Both the position numbers and the translations under genes were made by a program. Below the pieces are notes generated by a model, which ran no database searches, was not told the origin of the DNA, and saw only the letters and a program-made list of their open reading frames with translations. Positions 28,860 to 39,300 of a DNA stretch of 64,000 nucleotides are shown here, one piece after another. Origin of the DNA: Chitinophagaceae bacterium. Lineage in GTDB: Bacteria > Bacteroidota > Bacteroidia > Chitinophagales > Chitinophagaceae. The stretch lies in contig CANGTN010000001.1 of the NCBI GenBank assembly GCA_947456805.1, forward strand, positions 124,001 to 188,000, read 5' to 3'. Each line of letters starts with the position of its first letter. Positions within the stretch are counted from its first letter, which is position 1.

Positions 28860-29759
28860 TTATAAAACTTCTCCTGCTAATAATACTTGCCAAGCGTCTT
28901 GCACTTTATGTTGCAACAACAACTCTTTGGCAAAAGTATGCAACTCCATTTCCATCTCGGTTGGATTAATTGAAAAATACTGCACAATATTTTTCAAACG
29001 TTGGTCTTCAAATGTATTGTCAACAATTGGCAAAGAATGCACGTTAGCCAACTGTGCCAAATTGTTACCCGTTAAAACTAAACTATTTTTAATGCTTAAT
29101 GGTAAAGCATCAATTCCAATACCAATTTTAGTATTGGGTTTTTCTACTTCAAACAAATTGGAAGCATCTACTTTGCAATACCAATCTCCGCCTAATCTTG
29201 AAATTGTATTTAGTTTTGTTTGATCTATCATTGTGTGTGCTTCATTTAAAATACTTTCGTCTACATGCATGCACAAAACTTCTGCAATCACCAATTGACC
29301 TGCGCCTGCCCCATCTCCTAAACTTTTTATTTCTACTACACTACATTCTAATTTTATCTTCGCTTCTTTTACCATTGGCGGCTTTATCATGGTCGCTGCT
29401 TCTTTGGTAAAGCCGGATTTGATAAACTCGTCAACGCCTTTTTCAAATTCACAACTGCTGAGACTCATTTGTTGCACCATATCATAATCACAAATATTGA
29501 TTACGACTTCGGGTACTTCCATTACGTTTTGTAATGTGTGTTTTGTACTGCCGTCTCTTGCGCGGCGTGAAGGTGAAAAAATAACAATCGGTGGATTGGT
29601 AGAAAATAAATTGAAAAATGAAAACGGACTAAGGTTTACATTTCCATTGCCATCAATTGTTGATGCAAAGCAAATTGGTCTTGGCGCAATAGCATGTTGC
29701 AGCCAGGCTTGCTTTTGTTGAATGGGAAGTTGGTTTAAATGAATTAGCATCGTACTCAC
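28860..29759 (-). CDS. flavin reductase family protein (FMN-binding split barrel)
   Basis: IAPRPICFASTIDGNGNVNLSPFSFFNLFSTNPPIVIFSPSRR. Confidence 0.92.
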   Translation of the reverse strand: MSTMLIHLNQLPIQQKQAWLQHAIAPRPICFASTIDGNGNVNLSPFSFFNLFSTNPPIVIFSPSRRARDGSTKHTLQNVMEVPEVVINICDYDMVQQMSLSSCEFEKGVDEFIKSGFTKEAATMIKPPMVKEAKIKLECSVVEIKSLGDGAGAGQLVIAEVLCMHVDESILNEAHTMIDQTKLNTISRLGGDWYCKVDASNLFEVEKPNTKIGIGIDALPLSIKNSLVLTGNNLAQLANVHSLPIVDNTFEDQRLKNIVQYFSINPTEMEMELHTFAKELLLQHKVQDAWQVLLAGEVL

Positions 29760-29769
29760 GAATTAATTA

Positions 29770-30162
29770 TTAACGAATTAACGAATTATTGTTATTATTC
29801 AACACTTTGAGATACTGAATAAACCCTCCTATTTTTTTTGTAAAATCCATAGCCTTTGTTGAATAATTTAAATAATCTTTTTCCTCTATCATTTTTGCTT
29901 TGTATAAAATTGTGAACTGATTATAGGCTTCGCCCGCAGAGCCTTTCGAGTATGTCAAAAACCGTATAAACACTTTTGAATTTACATATTCAAACCCTTC
30001 CGCTATATTGTTTGAAATAGAAGATGCTGCTGCCCTGAGTTGATCTTTCATCCGATAATCAGATTTTAATTTGACTTCTTCACAAAACATATAAACTTCA
30101 GCAGCAAAATCAACTGCTTCTTTCCATAAAGGTAGCTCTGTAAATGAATAGTACTTAGCCAT
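29770..30162 (-). CDS. four helix bundle protein (TIGR02436 / S23-IVS / Avd-like family)
   Basis: LPLWKEAVDFAAEVYMFCEE...DYRMKDQLRAAASSISNNIAEGFE, flanked by ACGAATTA/TAATTCGT. Confidence 0.9.
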   Translation of the reverse strand: MAKYYSFTELPLWKEAVDFAAEVYMFCEEVKLKSDYRMKDQLRAAASSISNNIAEGFEYVNSKVFIRFLTYSKGSAGEAYNQFTILYKAKMIEEKDYLNYSTKAMDFTKKIGGFIQYLKVLNNNNNSLIR

Positions 30163-30216
30163 AATTATGATAAATAATTCATCAATCTGATAATTCGTAA
30201 ATTCATGAATCCCCCA

Positions 30217-31221
30217 TTACTTCTTCTTCCCCAAAATACTAAACTCACTCCCTTCTTTCACAATGGTATTTACCAGTTTTCCCAAGCCGGCGATTTCCAT
30301 TTCTACTACATCGCCTTCCTGTAACCATTGTTCCTGATATTCGGGATTGTTCAATTTACCAGTGCCATTCAATTCTAAAAAACAACCCGTGCCTACAGTT
30401 CCGCTTCCGATAACATCGCCGGGATGTAAGTTTACGCCATAACTGGCACGTTCAATAATTTCAGCAAATGTCCAATCCATATCTCCCACATTTCCTTCAC
30501 TTACCTGAATACCATTTACCCAACATTTCATCGATAAATTCCAGGCTTTTCCTTCATGATTTTCTTTAGGAGCAATTTCACAATCAACAAGCTCATCCAA
30601 TGTTACCAAGCAAGGGCCAATCACTGTGCTGAAATCCTTTCCCTTAGCGGGTCCCAGGTTCAGTAACATTTCTTCCATTTGTAATTTTCTTGCACTCATG
30701 TCGTTCATAATCATCAGTCCGCCAATGTATGCATCGGCTTCAGAGGCGGGTATATTTCTGCCTTGTTTACAAATGACAATTGCTGCTTCCAATTCAAAAT
30801 CTAATTTTTCAAAATGATCTGGCATACAAAAAATATCTCCCGGACCCTGAATACTATGATGGTTGGTAAAATAAAAAATTGGGTATTGATCAAACTCCGG
30901 AATCATCTCAACTTTTCTATTGCGCCTTGCTGCTGCTACATGTTGCCTGAAAGCATATCCGTCTCTGCAACTTGTTGGAAAAGGAATTGGAGCTAACAGT
31001 TGAATGGTATTAATATCAATGCCTTTGTCTTTGGTAATAACTCCCTGTAAGATCGCGTTGTTCACGCTTTTAGCGATTTCAAACATATCATCCCAATAAT
31101 TCAAAAACATATTCATGCTGCCAGGCAAGTCGGGATGCAATGCATCACAATCATATAAAAAATCGTCTACTAAAAAGGCAAGTTGGTCATGTCCGTCACG
31201 TAAGTAAGATACAAGTTTCAT
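30217..31221 (-). CDS. fumarylacetoacetate hydrolase family protein
   Basis: PGDIFCMPDHFEKLDFELEAAIVICKQGRNI, PGDVIGSGTVGTGC. Confidence 0.93.
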   Translation of the reverse strand: MKLVSYLRDGHDQLAFLVDDFLYDCDALHPDLPGSMNMFLNYWDDMFEIAKSVNNAILQGVITKDKGIDINTIQLLAPIPFPTSCRDGYAFRQHVAAARRNRKVEMIPEFDQYPIFYFTNHHSIQGPGDIFCMPDHFEKLDFELEAAIVICKQGRNIPASEADAYIGGLMIMNDMSARKLQMEEMLLNLGPAKGKDFSTVIGPCLVTLDELVDCEIAPKENHEGKAWNLSMKCWVNGIQVSEGNVGDMDWTFAEIIERASYGVNLHPGDVIGSGTVGTGCFLELNGTGKLNNPEYQEQWLQEGDVVEMEIAGLGKLVNTIVKEGSEFSILGKKK

Positions 31222-31322
31222 GGTATTCTAATTTCAGCGAAAGTAGAATATATAAGATTGAAAATAAAAGAAATGAAAAGTGTGTTTGGTTGTTCCTGAA
31301 TGAATTCCTCAACAAACAACAA

Positions 31323-31892
31323 TCAGGCGTTCTTTGATTGCAGGTGTAACAACCCAAGTTCAGGATTCTTTCCATGAATGGTTGAAAAAAATTGAATGAT
31401 ATGCCGAAAATCCTTTTCTATACTTTCAGAGGTATAAAATGGCTCAGAGATTACTGAAATCTTGCGTTTATAATCTAAGCCCACCATTACAATTGGAACA
31501 TTGGCTTGCTTAGCTATATAATAAAACCCCGTTTTTAATTTTTCTACTTTTTTTCTTGTTCCTTCGGGAGATAATGCCAAACGAAAATTGGTATTGTTGT
31601 TAAAATAAGCAACAACCTGGTCTACTAAATTTTGCTTCGAAGATCGCTCAACCGGAATACCGCCAAACCAATGGAAAATGAAACCAAACGGAGGTTTAAA
31701 CAATTCGGCTTTGCCCAAAAACTTTGCACCTTTAATTCTCATCACACTTCTGTAAGCCACACCAATTAAAAAATCGGAGCTGCTGGTATGCGGCGCAACA
31801 ACAATTACACATTTGGGTAAAAAAGTAGGAAAAACAACCTTAGTATTCCAGCCTTTTAATTTTAAAAACAATATCCAAAACCATCTAAACAT
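31323..31892 (-). CDS. 1-acyl-sn-glycerol-3-phosphate acyltransferase-like protein
   Basis: VVAPHTSSSDF (variant of HX4D), GGIPVERSSKQ, LALSPEGTRKK. Confidence 0.88.
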   Translation of the reverse strand: MFRWFWILFLKLKGWNTKVVFPTFLPKCVIVVAPHTSSSDFLIGVAYRSVMRIKGAKFLGKAELFKPPFGFIFHWFGGIPVERSSKQNLVDQVVAYFNNNTNFRLALSPEGTRKKVEKLKTGFYYIAKQANVPIVMVGLDYKRKISVISEPFYTSESIEKDFRHIIQFFSTIHGKNPELGLLHLQSKNA

Positions 31893-31952
31893 TTCAAATC
31901 TTTATATAAAGGTACTCTGAAAGAAATTGTTTCAATACAAAAAAATTGAACT

Positions 31953-33500
31953 TTATTTTCGTTTGCTCTGTTGGTATTTGTTGTAAATAATTGTACTCAT
32001 TGGTTGTTGGTTTACTTTGCTTTCAACCCACGAAATCACATCTAGATAAGCAAAAGCCCTGGTTTCAAATCTGTTTTTTTCCAGATGTTTGATTTTATAC
32101 AATAACTGTTCAAATTCGGGTTTTAATTTTTTAGGAGACACATGAAATGAGCGGCGTAAAAACTTAAACATTTCTTCCTCAACAACAGTTAAGTTTTTCA
32201 TTTTAGCCATGAAGCGGTACACCGATTTGATTAAAGGTTCCATGATGTCAAAATTACCCAGTTCATAATGTGCCATCATATGCAGCAAGCGGGCATAGCA
32301 TTGTAAATCTATCCGTAAATCAAGCGGGCCATTAATAATTTTTTGCAGATAATCAATTGATGTTCCATAATTACCATTACCAAAGTGTAAGGTGGCAAAT
32401 TTGTAATTGAAAACCAGTATCCGGTGCACATCTACAAACAACTCATATTCTTTTAGCTTTTTTTCAATTACCGGAATCAGTGCAACGCCCTCTTTAAAAG
32501 TTCCCTGCATCAGGTGCTGGTTAATTTTTGCGCTGTTGATATAAATGGAAGTATGGGTTTTAAAATTATCGTATTGCTGTGCAACTTCTGACTTTTCAAA
32601 AAACTCAAACTCCTTCAGCACTTCTTCAAATTGATGAAAATTGCGGAGGTCAAAATGTGCATTTAATAATGCGTGAACGCCTTTGATATAATGCCCCGTT
32701 TCTACCGAAACCATATTGGGGTGATTTCTGAATAAATCCACCCACTTTTTACTGTAACGATAATACATTAAAAAATCTTGACGGATAAATGCATACCAGC
32801 AATAGCTTTGGTACAAATACAGTTTTTCATAAAAACCGCTGATGGCATTAATATCAACAGGAAGTTGGGTTTTGAAATAGGCTTTAATATCCGTTTCATC
32901 ATGTTCATTTCTTGCATGACCATTTATTAAATACCATCTGTACAACAACAACGCAAGATTAGACAATTTTGTAACCCTGTATATATGGTCGCTCACGACC
33001 ATTGCCTCTTCAGCCAAGAGCTCTGTTTTATCTGTTGTAGTTCTTGTGATATGTAGTGTTTCAATTTTTTTCTCTAAAGAAATCGCCTGTACTAAAAAAT
33101 TAAATTTTTGATTGGCTCTTGCCAGTTCTTTAGCTCTGTCTAATATTCTAAGGGCTTGAATTTTTAATCCCTTGTTGTACAAAAGCCTTGCATTGTCTAA
33201 GTGTTCGCTCAGTTGCAAGTCAATGTTTTCAGTTGTTTTCAGCAAGCGCAAACTTGCAAGCAGTTGTTTGTATAAATGAGATTTTAAATTAGCAAGTTGT
33301 GGCTTTGTAACGAATGGAAGTTTTTTCATCAACAATGCCTCATCATACTCGGGTAGTTTGTCCATTGCATCAAACAGCTGCACAATTTTCAAATCTTCTT
33401 TTGCTGAACTTCTGTTGATGTAAAGTTTAAAATGTCGCTTTTCAGCCTTTTCTAAAGACTGAATCAGTTGAAATAATATGTCGGTAAAGCGGTTGGACAT
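31953..33500 (-). CDS. hypothetical protein, alpha-helical/TPR-like, Bacteroidetes type
   Basis: Long clean ORF, helix-rich, no catalytic motif recognised. Confidence 0.75.
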   Translation of the reverse strand: MSNRFTDILFQLIQSLEKAEKRHFKLYINRSSAKEDLKIVQLFDAMDKLPEYDEALLMKKLPFVTKPQLANLKSHLYKQLLASLRLLKTTENIDLQLSEHLDNARLLYNKGLKIQALRILDRAKELARANQKFNFLVQAISLEKKIETLHITRTTTDKTELLAEEAMVVSDHIYRVTKLSNLALLLYRWYLINGHARNEHDETDIKAYFKTQLPVDINAISGFYEKLYLYQSYCWYAFIRQDFLMYYRYSKKWVDLFRNHPNMVSVETGHYIKGVHALLNAHFDLRNFHQFEEVLKEFEFFEKSEVAQQYDNFKTHTSIYINSAKINQHLMQGTFKEGVALIPVIEKKLKEYELFVDVHRILVFNYKFATLHFGNGNYGTSIDYLQKIINGPLDLRIDLQCYARLLHMMAHYELGNFDIMEPLIKSVYRFMAKMKNLTVVEEEMFKFLRRSFHVSPKKLKPEFEQLLYKIKHLEKNRFETRAFAYLDVISWVESKVNQQPMSTIIYNKYQQSKRK

Positions 33501-33518
33501 AATAACATTTTTTAGCTA

Positions 33519-33799
33519 AAAACCAATAGCATCGTGTATTTCAGAAAAAACAATTCATTTTGGCATGATAAAAATAAGCATAAGTTAATTTGTAGACCGA
33601 CAAAGCCACAGCTACTTTTACTTTGCAATTAAGCCATTAGCGGGCAAGCAACCGTTAGAATTTGTGGCAATCAGCAAAGGATAGAGGCTAAAACGGGATG
33701 CAAAATTAATTGCAAATAACTCAGCGTTATCTTTTTTTCATATGGCAAGCAATCGTTAGAGGCTGTTCCGTTTCTACGGAGGGGCCCTTTTTTGGAAAG
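33519..33799 (+). repeat. intergenic repeat unit R1, paralogous to R2
   Basis: Aligns with 33945-34184 at its 5' block (AACCAATAGC...ACTTTGyAATTAAGCC) and its 3' block (CATATGGCAAGCAATCGTTAGAGGCTGyTCCGTTTCTACGGAGGrGCCC). Confidence 0.85.
33625..33793 (+). ncRNA. candidate small RNA from unit R1 (approximate ends)
   Basis: Promoter-like TTTG(33589)-N20-TACTTTTA(33613-33620); ends in hairpin 33761-33787 plus T6. Confidence 0.5.
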
Positions 33800-33944
33800 T
33801 GCAATATAGGATGATTTGATTTTAAAAAATTTTTTCTTTGTTTTTTATTTTTGAAAATGTTGTTAACAAACCCGGAAACTACAATTAATTATACAATAAT
33901 TACCCGCTTTTTTAACCTTGGAGATGATATCATTTACATAATAT

Positions 33945-34184
33945 AAACCAATAGCAGCAAGGATTTCGGCACCATAAAGTTTTTTTGGGATGATAAAAAC
34001 AAGCAGAAGTTGTTTTGTACTAACACAAAGCCAAAGCTATTTTTACTTTGTAATTAAGCCGAGATAAGTTAAGAGTTGATAAAGCCAGGGAGCACACTAA
34101 TTACCACAACATGGTATTATATTTTTTTTCATATGGCAAGCAATCGTTAGAGGCTGCTCCGTTTCTACGGAGGAGCCCTTTTTT
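33945..34184 (+). repeat. intergenic repeat unit R2, paralogous to R1
   Basis: See R1; 3' block differs from R1 at two positions over ~59 nt. Confidence 0.85.
34050..34184 (+). ncRNA. candidate small RNA from unit R2 (approximate ends)
   Basis: Promoter-like TTTG(34014)-N20-TATTTTTA(34038-34045); ends in GGCTgCTCCG-tttcta-CGGAGgAGCC hairpin plus T6. Confidence 0.5.
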
Positions 34185-34389
34185 ATTCAAAAGCCGCTGC
34201 TTCTGCAAGAGTTTTTATTTTGTTTTTTATTGTTTCTTCTCATGCTATAAACATGTTTATTACAAAAGGTTTTTATTCTTCGTTTGATGCTAGAGTTGTT
34301 TTTATAACAAAAGATCATTTGTTGATTTATAAAAAATTGATACATTTGAAAATACACCTCTCAAATCTGAACCTACACAATCAGATAAA

Positions 34390-34917
34390 TTGAAAATGAA
34401 CTTTCAAATACAAAACAGCAATATTGACGACATAGACGAAATTTTTCGTTTATACAAAATCGCTACCGATTTTCAAAAGACAAGATTTACCAATCATTGG
34501 CCAGAGTTTGACAGAAAACTTATTGAAACGGAAATTTCAGAAAATAGACAATGGAAAATAATTGCTGATGAAAAAATTGCGTGTCTTTGGGCAACAAGTT
34601 TTGATGACCCTCAAATTTGGGAAGAAAGAAATGAAGACCCATCCGTTTACATTCACCGAATTGCAACAAACCCTGATTTTCGTGGGCAAAATTTAGTTGA
34701 ACAAATCGTAAAATGGGCGAAAGTTTTTGCCATAGAAAATCAAAAACAATTTGTTAGAATGGACACCGTTGGCGACAATCCTGGGCTAATTAATCATTAC
34801 ATAAAATGTGGTTTTGACTTTTTGGGATTATTGAAACTTAAAAATACAGAAGGGTTACCTGCACATTATAACAATGCAACAGTAAGTTTATTTCAATTGA
34901 AAGTTAACTCTAAATAA
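34390..34917 (+). CDS. GNAT family N-acetyltransferase
   Basis: HRIATNPDFRGQNLVEQIVKWAKVFA, HYIKCGFDFLG; start likely the internal Met (MNFQIQNS). Confidence 0.88.
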   Translation: MKMNFQIQNSNIDDIDEIFRLYKIATDFQKTRFTNHWPEFDRKLIETEISENRQWKIIADEKIACLWATSFDDPQIWEERNEDPSVYIHRIATNPDFRGQNLVEQIVKWAKVFAIENQKQFVRMDTVGDNPGLINHYIKCGFDFLGLLKLKNTEGLPAHYNNATVSLFQLKVNSK

Positions 34918-34967
34918 AACACAACGAACCCCGATAGCGCTAATATGCAGTCTGGCGTTGCAATAGA

Positions 34968-36269
34968 TTAATTTGCCAAACCGTTGCTGATTCTTTTGAG
35001 TTCTATTTCGGAAAGTTTTGCCAGATAACTTAAATTGATTAAGCGAAAGCCGGCTTCCTCAAAACTTTTTTGTGCTTCTCTTACTTCAATAATTGTAGCG
35101 GCGGCTAATTGAAATCTTTGCAACGAAAGCTGTACCAATTGCTGTGCCAACTGATACGTGTTTTGCTGTGTTGTGATTTGTTGTAAACTGCTTGTATAAG
35201 CCTGATAGGTTTTTATGGCTCCTGATTTAAAATCGAGTTCGATGTTTTCTTTTTGAAGCTTTGCGTTGGTGGTGTTGATTTTTGCAATTTGTTGTTGGCG
35301 TTTTACTGCGCCCGAATTGTACAACGGAACAGAAAGTGTGAGCCCGAGAAAAGGACCATAAGATTGATTGAGCAACAACTGTCCGCCATTGCTTTGATTG
35401 CGGCCATAATTGATGCCGGTATTTGCTCTTAAAGAAGGATAGCGTTGTGCGAGTGTTTCTTTTTCTAAAAATTCATTTATTTTAATCTGGCTGCTTAGTG
35501 CACCAATTTGCGGATTAGCATTTACTGCCTGTAACACATCGTTGATACGCACGTTTTTATCCACCACAATGCTGTCTTTAATTCGGATTGCAGAATCGGG
35601 TTTTACGTTTAATACATTGAGCAAATCGGTGGTTGCCTGTGCCAAAATCAGTTGCTGGCTTTGCATTTCCTGAACCCTTGTATTTAAATCGATTTGCGAT
35701 TGAAATAAATTGGCATTGTTGGCAAGCCCCAGCGCTTGTTTGTTTTGTATTAACTCTACTTGTTGTTTGCTTAAATCGATACTTTGTTGCAGCGTTTTGA
35801 TGTAACCCTGTTGCCTTACCACGTTGTAATAATTGACCATTACATTGGCAATAGTGTTTTGTATTTGGCTATTTAAATTTTGTTCACTTTGCTGCTGTAG
35901 TGTTTCGAGTCTTTTTTTGGTTGCAACAACCCTGTAACCATTGTACAACAACATGGTGCCCGAAACATTTGCAGTGAGAATATTGCTTGTAGCGCCATCA
36001 CGCGTAATCTCTGTTCCGGTATTTAATTTTTGGTTGATGTTGACAACGCTTTCCTGATTGGTAGCTGTAGCAGCAACGGTTGGCAAGCCGCCGGCAACAC
36101 CAATATTGTTATTTATTTTATTGGCGTCTGCTACATTTTTTGCAATTTGTATGTCAAAACTATTTTTCAGTGCCAGGTTGATTGCATCTTGTAAAGTAAG
36201 CTCCTGTGCATTTGTTTTAACAACAATTAATGCCAATAGAAAAAATAATTTCTTCATGTTTCTGTTCAA
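34968..36269 (-). CDS. TolC family outer membrane efflux protein
   Basis: ELTLQDAINLALKNSFDIQIAKN, coiled-coil repeats; last gene of the efflux operon. Confidence 0.93.
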   Translation of the reverse strand: MNRNMKKLFFLLALIVVKTNAQELTLQDAINLALKNSFDIQIAKNVADANKINNNIGVAGGLPTVAATATNQESVVNINQKLNTGTEITRDGATSNILTANVSGTMLLYNGYRVVATKKRLETLQQQSEQNLNSQIQNTIANVMVNYYNVVRQQGYIKTLQQSIDLSKQQVELIQNKQALGLANNANLFQSQIDLNTRVQEMQSQQLILAQATTDLLNVLNVKPDSAIRIKDSIVVDKNVRINDVLQAVNANPQIGALSSQIKINEFLEKETLAQRYPSLRANTGINYGRNQSNGGQLLLNQSYGPFLGLTLSVPLYNSGAVKRQQQIAKINTTNAKLQKENIELDFKSGAIKTYQAYTSSLQQITTQQNTYQLAQQLVQLSLQRFQLAAATIIEVREAQKSFEEAGFRLINLSYLAKLSEIELKRISNGLAN

Positions 36270-36304
36270 TTTATTTCGGCAAAAAACCCAATGTTGTGCA
36301 TTGA

Positions 36305-39300
36305 TTATTCTGTGATATTTGTTTTTTTCGGTTGGTGCTTTCCGCTGATGTACGTATATACAGCAGGTATTACAAGCAAGGTTAAGAACAAACTAAAAAT
36401 AATTCCGCCTACAATTACAATGCCCAATGGAATGCGGCTTGTGCTTGCCGCTCCGAGACTTAAAGCAATTGGTAATGCGCCAAATGCAGTAGCCAAACTT
36501 GTCATTAAAATTGGGCGAAGCCTTTGCTGTGCGGCTTCTACAACTGCTTGTCTTTTGGATAAACCCAGTTCTCTTTTTTGGTTGGCAAATTCTACAATTA
36601 AAATTCCGTTTTTGGTTACCAAACCAATCAGCATAATCATTCCAATTTGAGAAAATATATTGATGGTTTGATTAAACAACCAAAGGCTGATTAATGCACC
36701 CGCCAAAGCCAATGGCACTGTAAGCATGATGGTAAGCGGATCTTTGAAACTTTCAAACTGTGCAGCCAAAACTAGGTAAATTAATATTAATGCCAAACCA
36801 AATGCAAAGCTTGTGTTGCTGCTGCTTTCGGCAAAATCTCTGCTAGGTCCGGACAATGCAGTTTGAAAACTTTCATCTAATAATTTTGCTCCAATATCTT
36901 GCATAGCTTTTACACCGTCGCCAATTGTTTTTCCTTCGGCAAGTGAAGCGCTGATTGTTGCAGCTTTGAAACGATTGTAGTGATACAGTGTTGGCGGATT
37001 AGTGCTCTCTTCAAATTTTGTAACAGCAGCCAATGAAATGTTTTCGCCACGGCTGTTTCGTACATACAAACCCGAAATGTCTTTTGGCGCTTGTCTGTCT
37101 TTATATTCAACTTGGCTGATTACCTGGTATTGTTTACCATTCATGGTAAAATAAGCAAGCCTTCTGCCGCTGAAAGCACTTTGTATTACTTCGGAAACAT
37201 CGCTGATGCTAAGTCCTAAATCTTTTGCTTTAATTCTGTCAACCGTTAATTGTAATTCGGGTTTGCTGAACTTTAAGTTTACATCTACGTTGCTGAATGT
37301 TTTATGTTTTCTTGCTTCTTCTAAAAACTTGGGAATGGTTGCTTTTAGTTTTTCAAAATCTAAGTTTTGTAAAATGTATTGTACGGGCAAAGCGCCTCTG
37401 CTGCCCAATCCTACGCTGATTGTTTGTTCTTCTACCGGAAAAATTCTAACATTATTTATTCTCGCTAATTTCTTTGAAATATCTTTTGCCATTTCACTTT
37501 GCGTACGCTTACGCTGATCAGGTTCTACAAAACGAATCCTTGCTGTGCCCGAGTTTACACCACCGCCGCCAAAGCCCGGAATTGCAGCGAAAACAAATTG
37601 TTTTTCCGGAATGCTGTCACTTAAAAAATTGGTGAGTTTTGTTCCGGCTTCTACCATATAATCATAGCTTGCACCTTCGGGTCCCGTCATCTGAAAACGG
37701 ACGCTACTTCTGTCTTCCAGTGGCGCTAATTCGGTTTGTAAACTATTGTATAAAAAATAAATTAATGTAGCACAAACTAAAACAATCACCCAAGCCATCC
37801 ATCGTATTTTCAAAAACCCTTCCAATAGTTTTCTGTAGCCATTTTCCATGCCTTTGAAGAAAGGTTCTGTTTTGTCGTAAAACCAACCATGACCGGCTTT
37901 TTTTCTGTTCAAAACTACATTCAAAACAGGCGTAATGGTTAATGATACAAATGGAGAAATAAGTACTGCTGCAGCAACAACAATTCCAAATTCTCTGAAT
38001 AAACTTCCAATGAAACCTTGCAAAAAAATAACCGGCATAAATACAACCGCCAATGTGATAGATGTTGAAATAACGGCGAAGAAAATTTCTTTACTTCCTT
38101 CTAAGGCGGCCTTATGAATGGGTAATCCTTGTTCTAATTTTCTGAAAATATTTTCCGTAACAACAATACCATCATCTACTACCAAACCCGTTGCAAGTAC
38201 AATGCCCAAAAGCGTTAATACATTAACACTAAATCCAGCAATGTACATGATGAAGAAAGTAGCAATCAAGGAAATTGGAATATCAATTAATGGGCGAATA
38301 GCTATTAATATATTTCTGAAGAAAAAGAAAATCACCAGTACCACCAACCCAAATGAAATCAACAATGTTTCTCCAACTTCTGCAATACTCTTTCTTACGT
38401 TGCTTGTGCTGTCGATTAATGTGGTTAAAATAAAATCGCCTTTCTGTGTTTTTTTAATTTCCTCCAATCGTTTATAAAACTCGTTCGCAATGTTGATATA
38501 GTTTGCGCCGGGTTGTGGCGTAATTGCCAACCCCACTGCAGGCACGCCATTCAATCGCCAGCTTTGCTCATCATTCTCCGGACCAATTTCTACTTTTGCA
38601 ACATCTGCCAAACGAACAATTCCATTGGCATCTTCTCTGATGATTAAATCGCTGAATTCTTTTTCTGTAGTTAATCTGCCCAAAGCCCTGATGGTAAGTT
38701 CTGTTTTATCACCATACAATTTTCCCGAAGGGATTTCAACATTTTCTTTATTCAACGCATTGCGGATATCCGCAAAAGAAATATTGTATGCATTCATTTT
38801 ACTTGGGTCGTTCCAAATACGCATGCTTGCGCGCTTTTGACCATAAATGCTGATTCCGCTTACTTCCGGAATTGTTTGTAATCTGTCTTGCAAAACATTC
38901 TCAGCATAATCACTTAATTCCAATAAACTTTTTGTTGGACTTTGAATGGCCATTAAAATGATGAAATCACTATTGGCATCACTTTTTGCAACTACCGGAG
39001 GTGCATCAATATCCTGAGGTAAATTTCTTACTGCCTGTGCAACTTTGTCACGAACATCATTTGCTGCGGCATCTAATTTTTCGCCTACATTAAACTCAAC
39101 GGTAATGTTGCTTCTCCCAACCTGGCTTGAAGAAACGATGGAACGAATTCCGGGAATTCCATTCACTACTTTTTCAATGGGTTCGGTTACCTGACTCTCC
39201 ACAATATTAGCATTTGCGCCGGCATAAGCGGTGCTGATATTAATCGTTGGCGGATCAATTGCAGGATACTCTCGTACTGCTAAAAAAGAATAGCCAACTG

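Noticed and set aside
29770-30162. Diversity-generating retroelement
   Set aside because: The four-helix protein is Avd-like, but no reverse transcriptase, template repeat or variable repeat is visible nearby.
33519-34184. Interpreting the twin units as integron attC sites because of the CGTTAGA core
   Set aside because: No matching RYYYAAC partner was found at the expected position, and each unit has promoter- and terminator-like parts that fit an RNA gene better.
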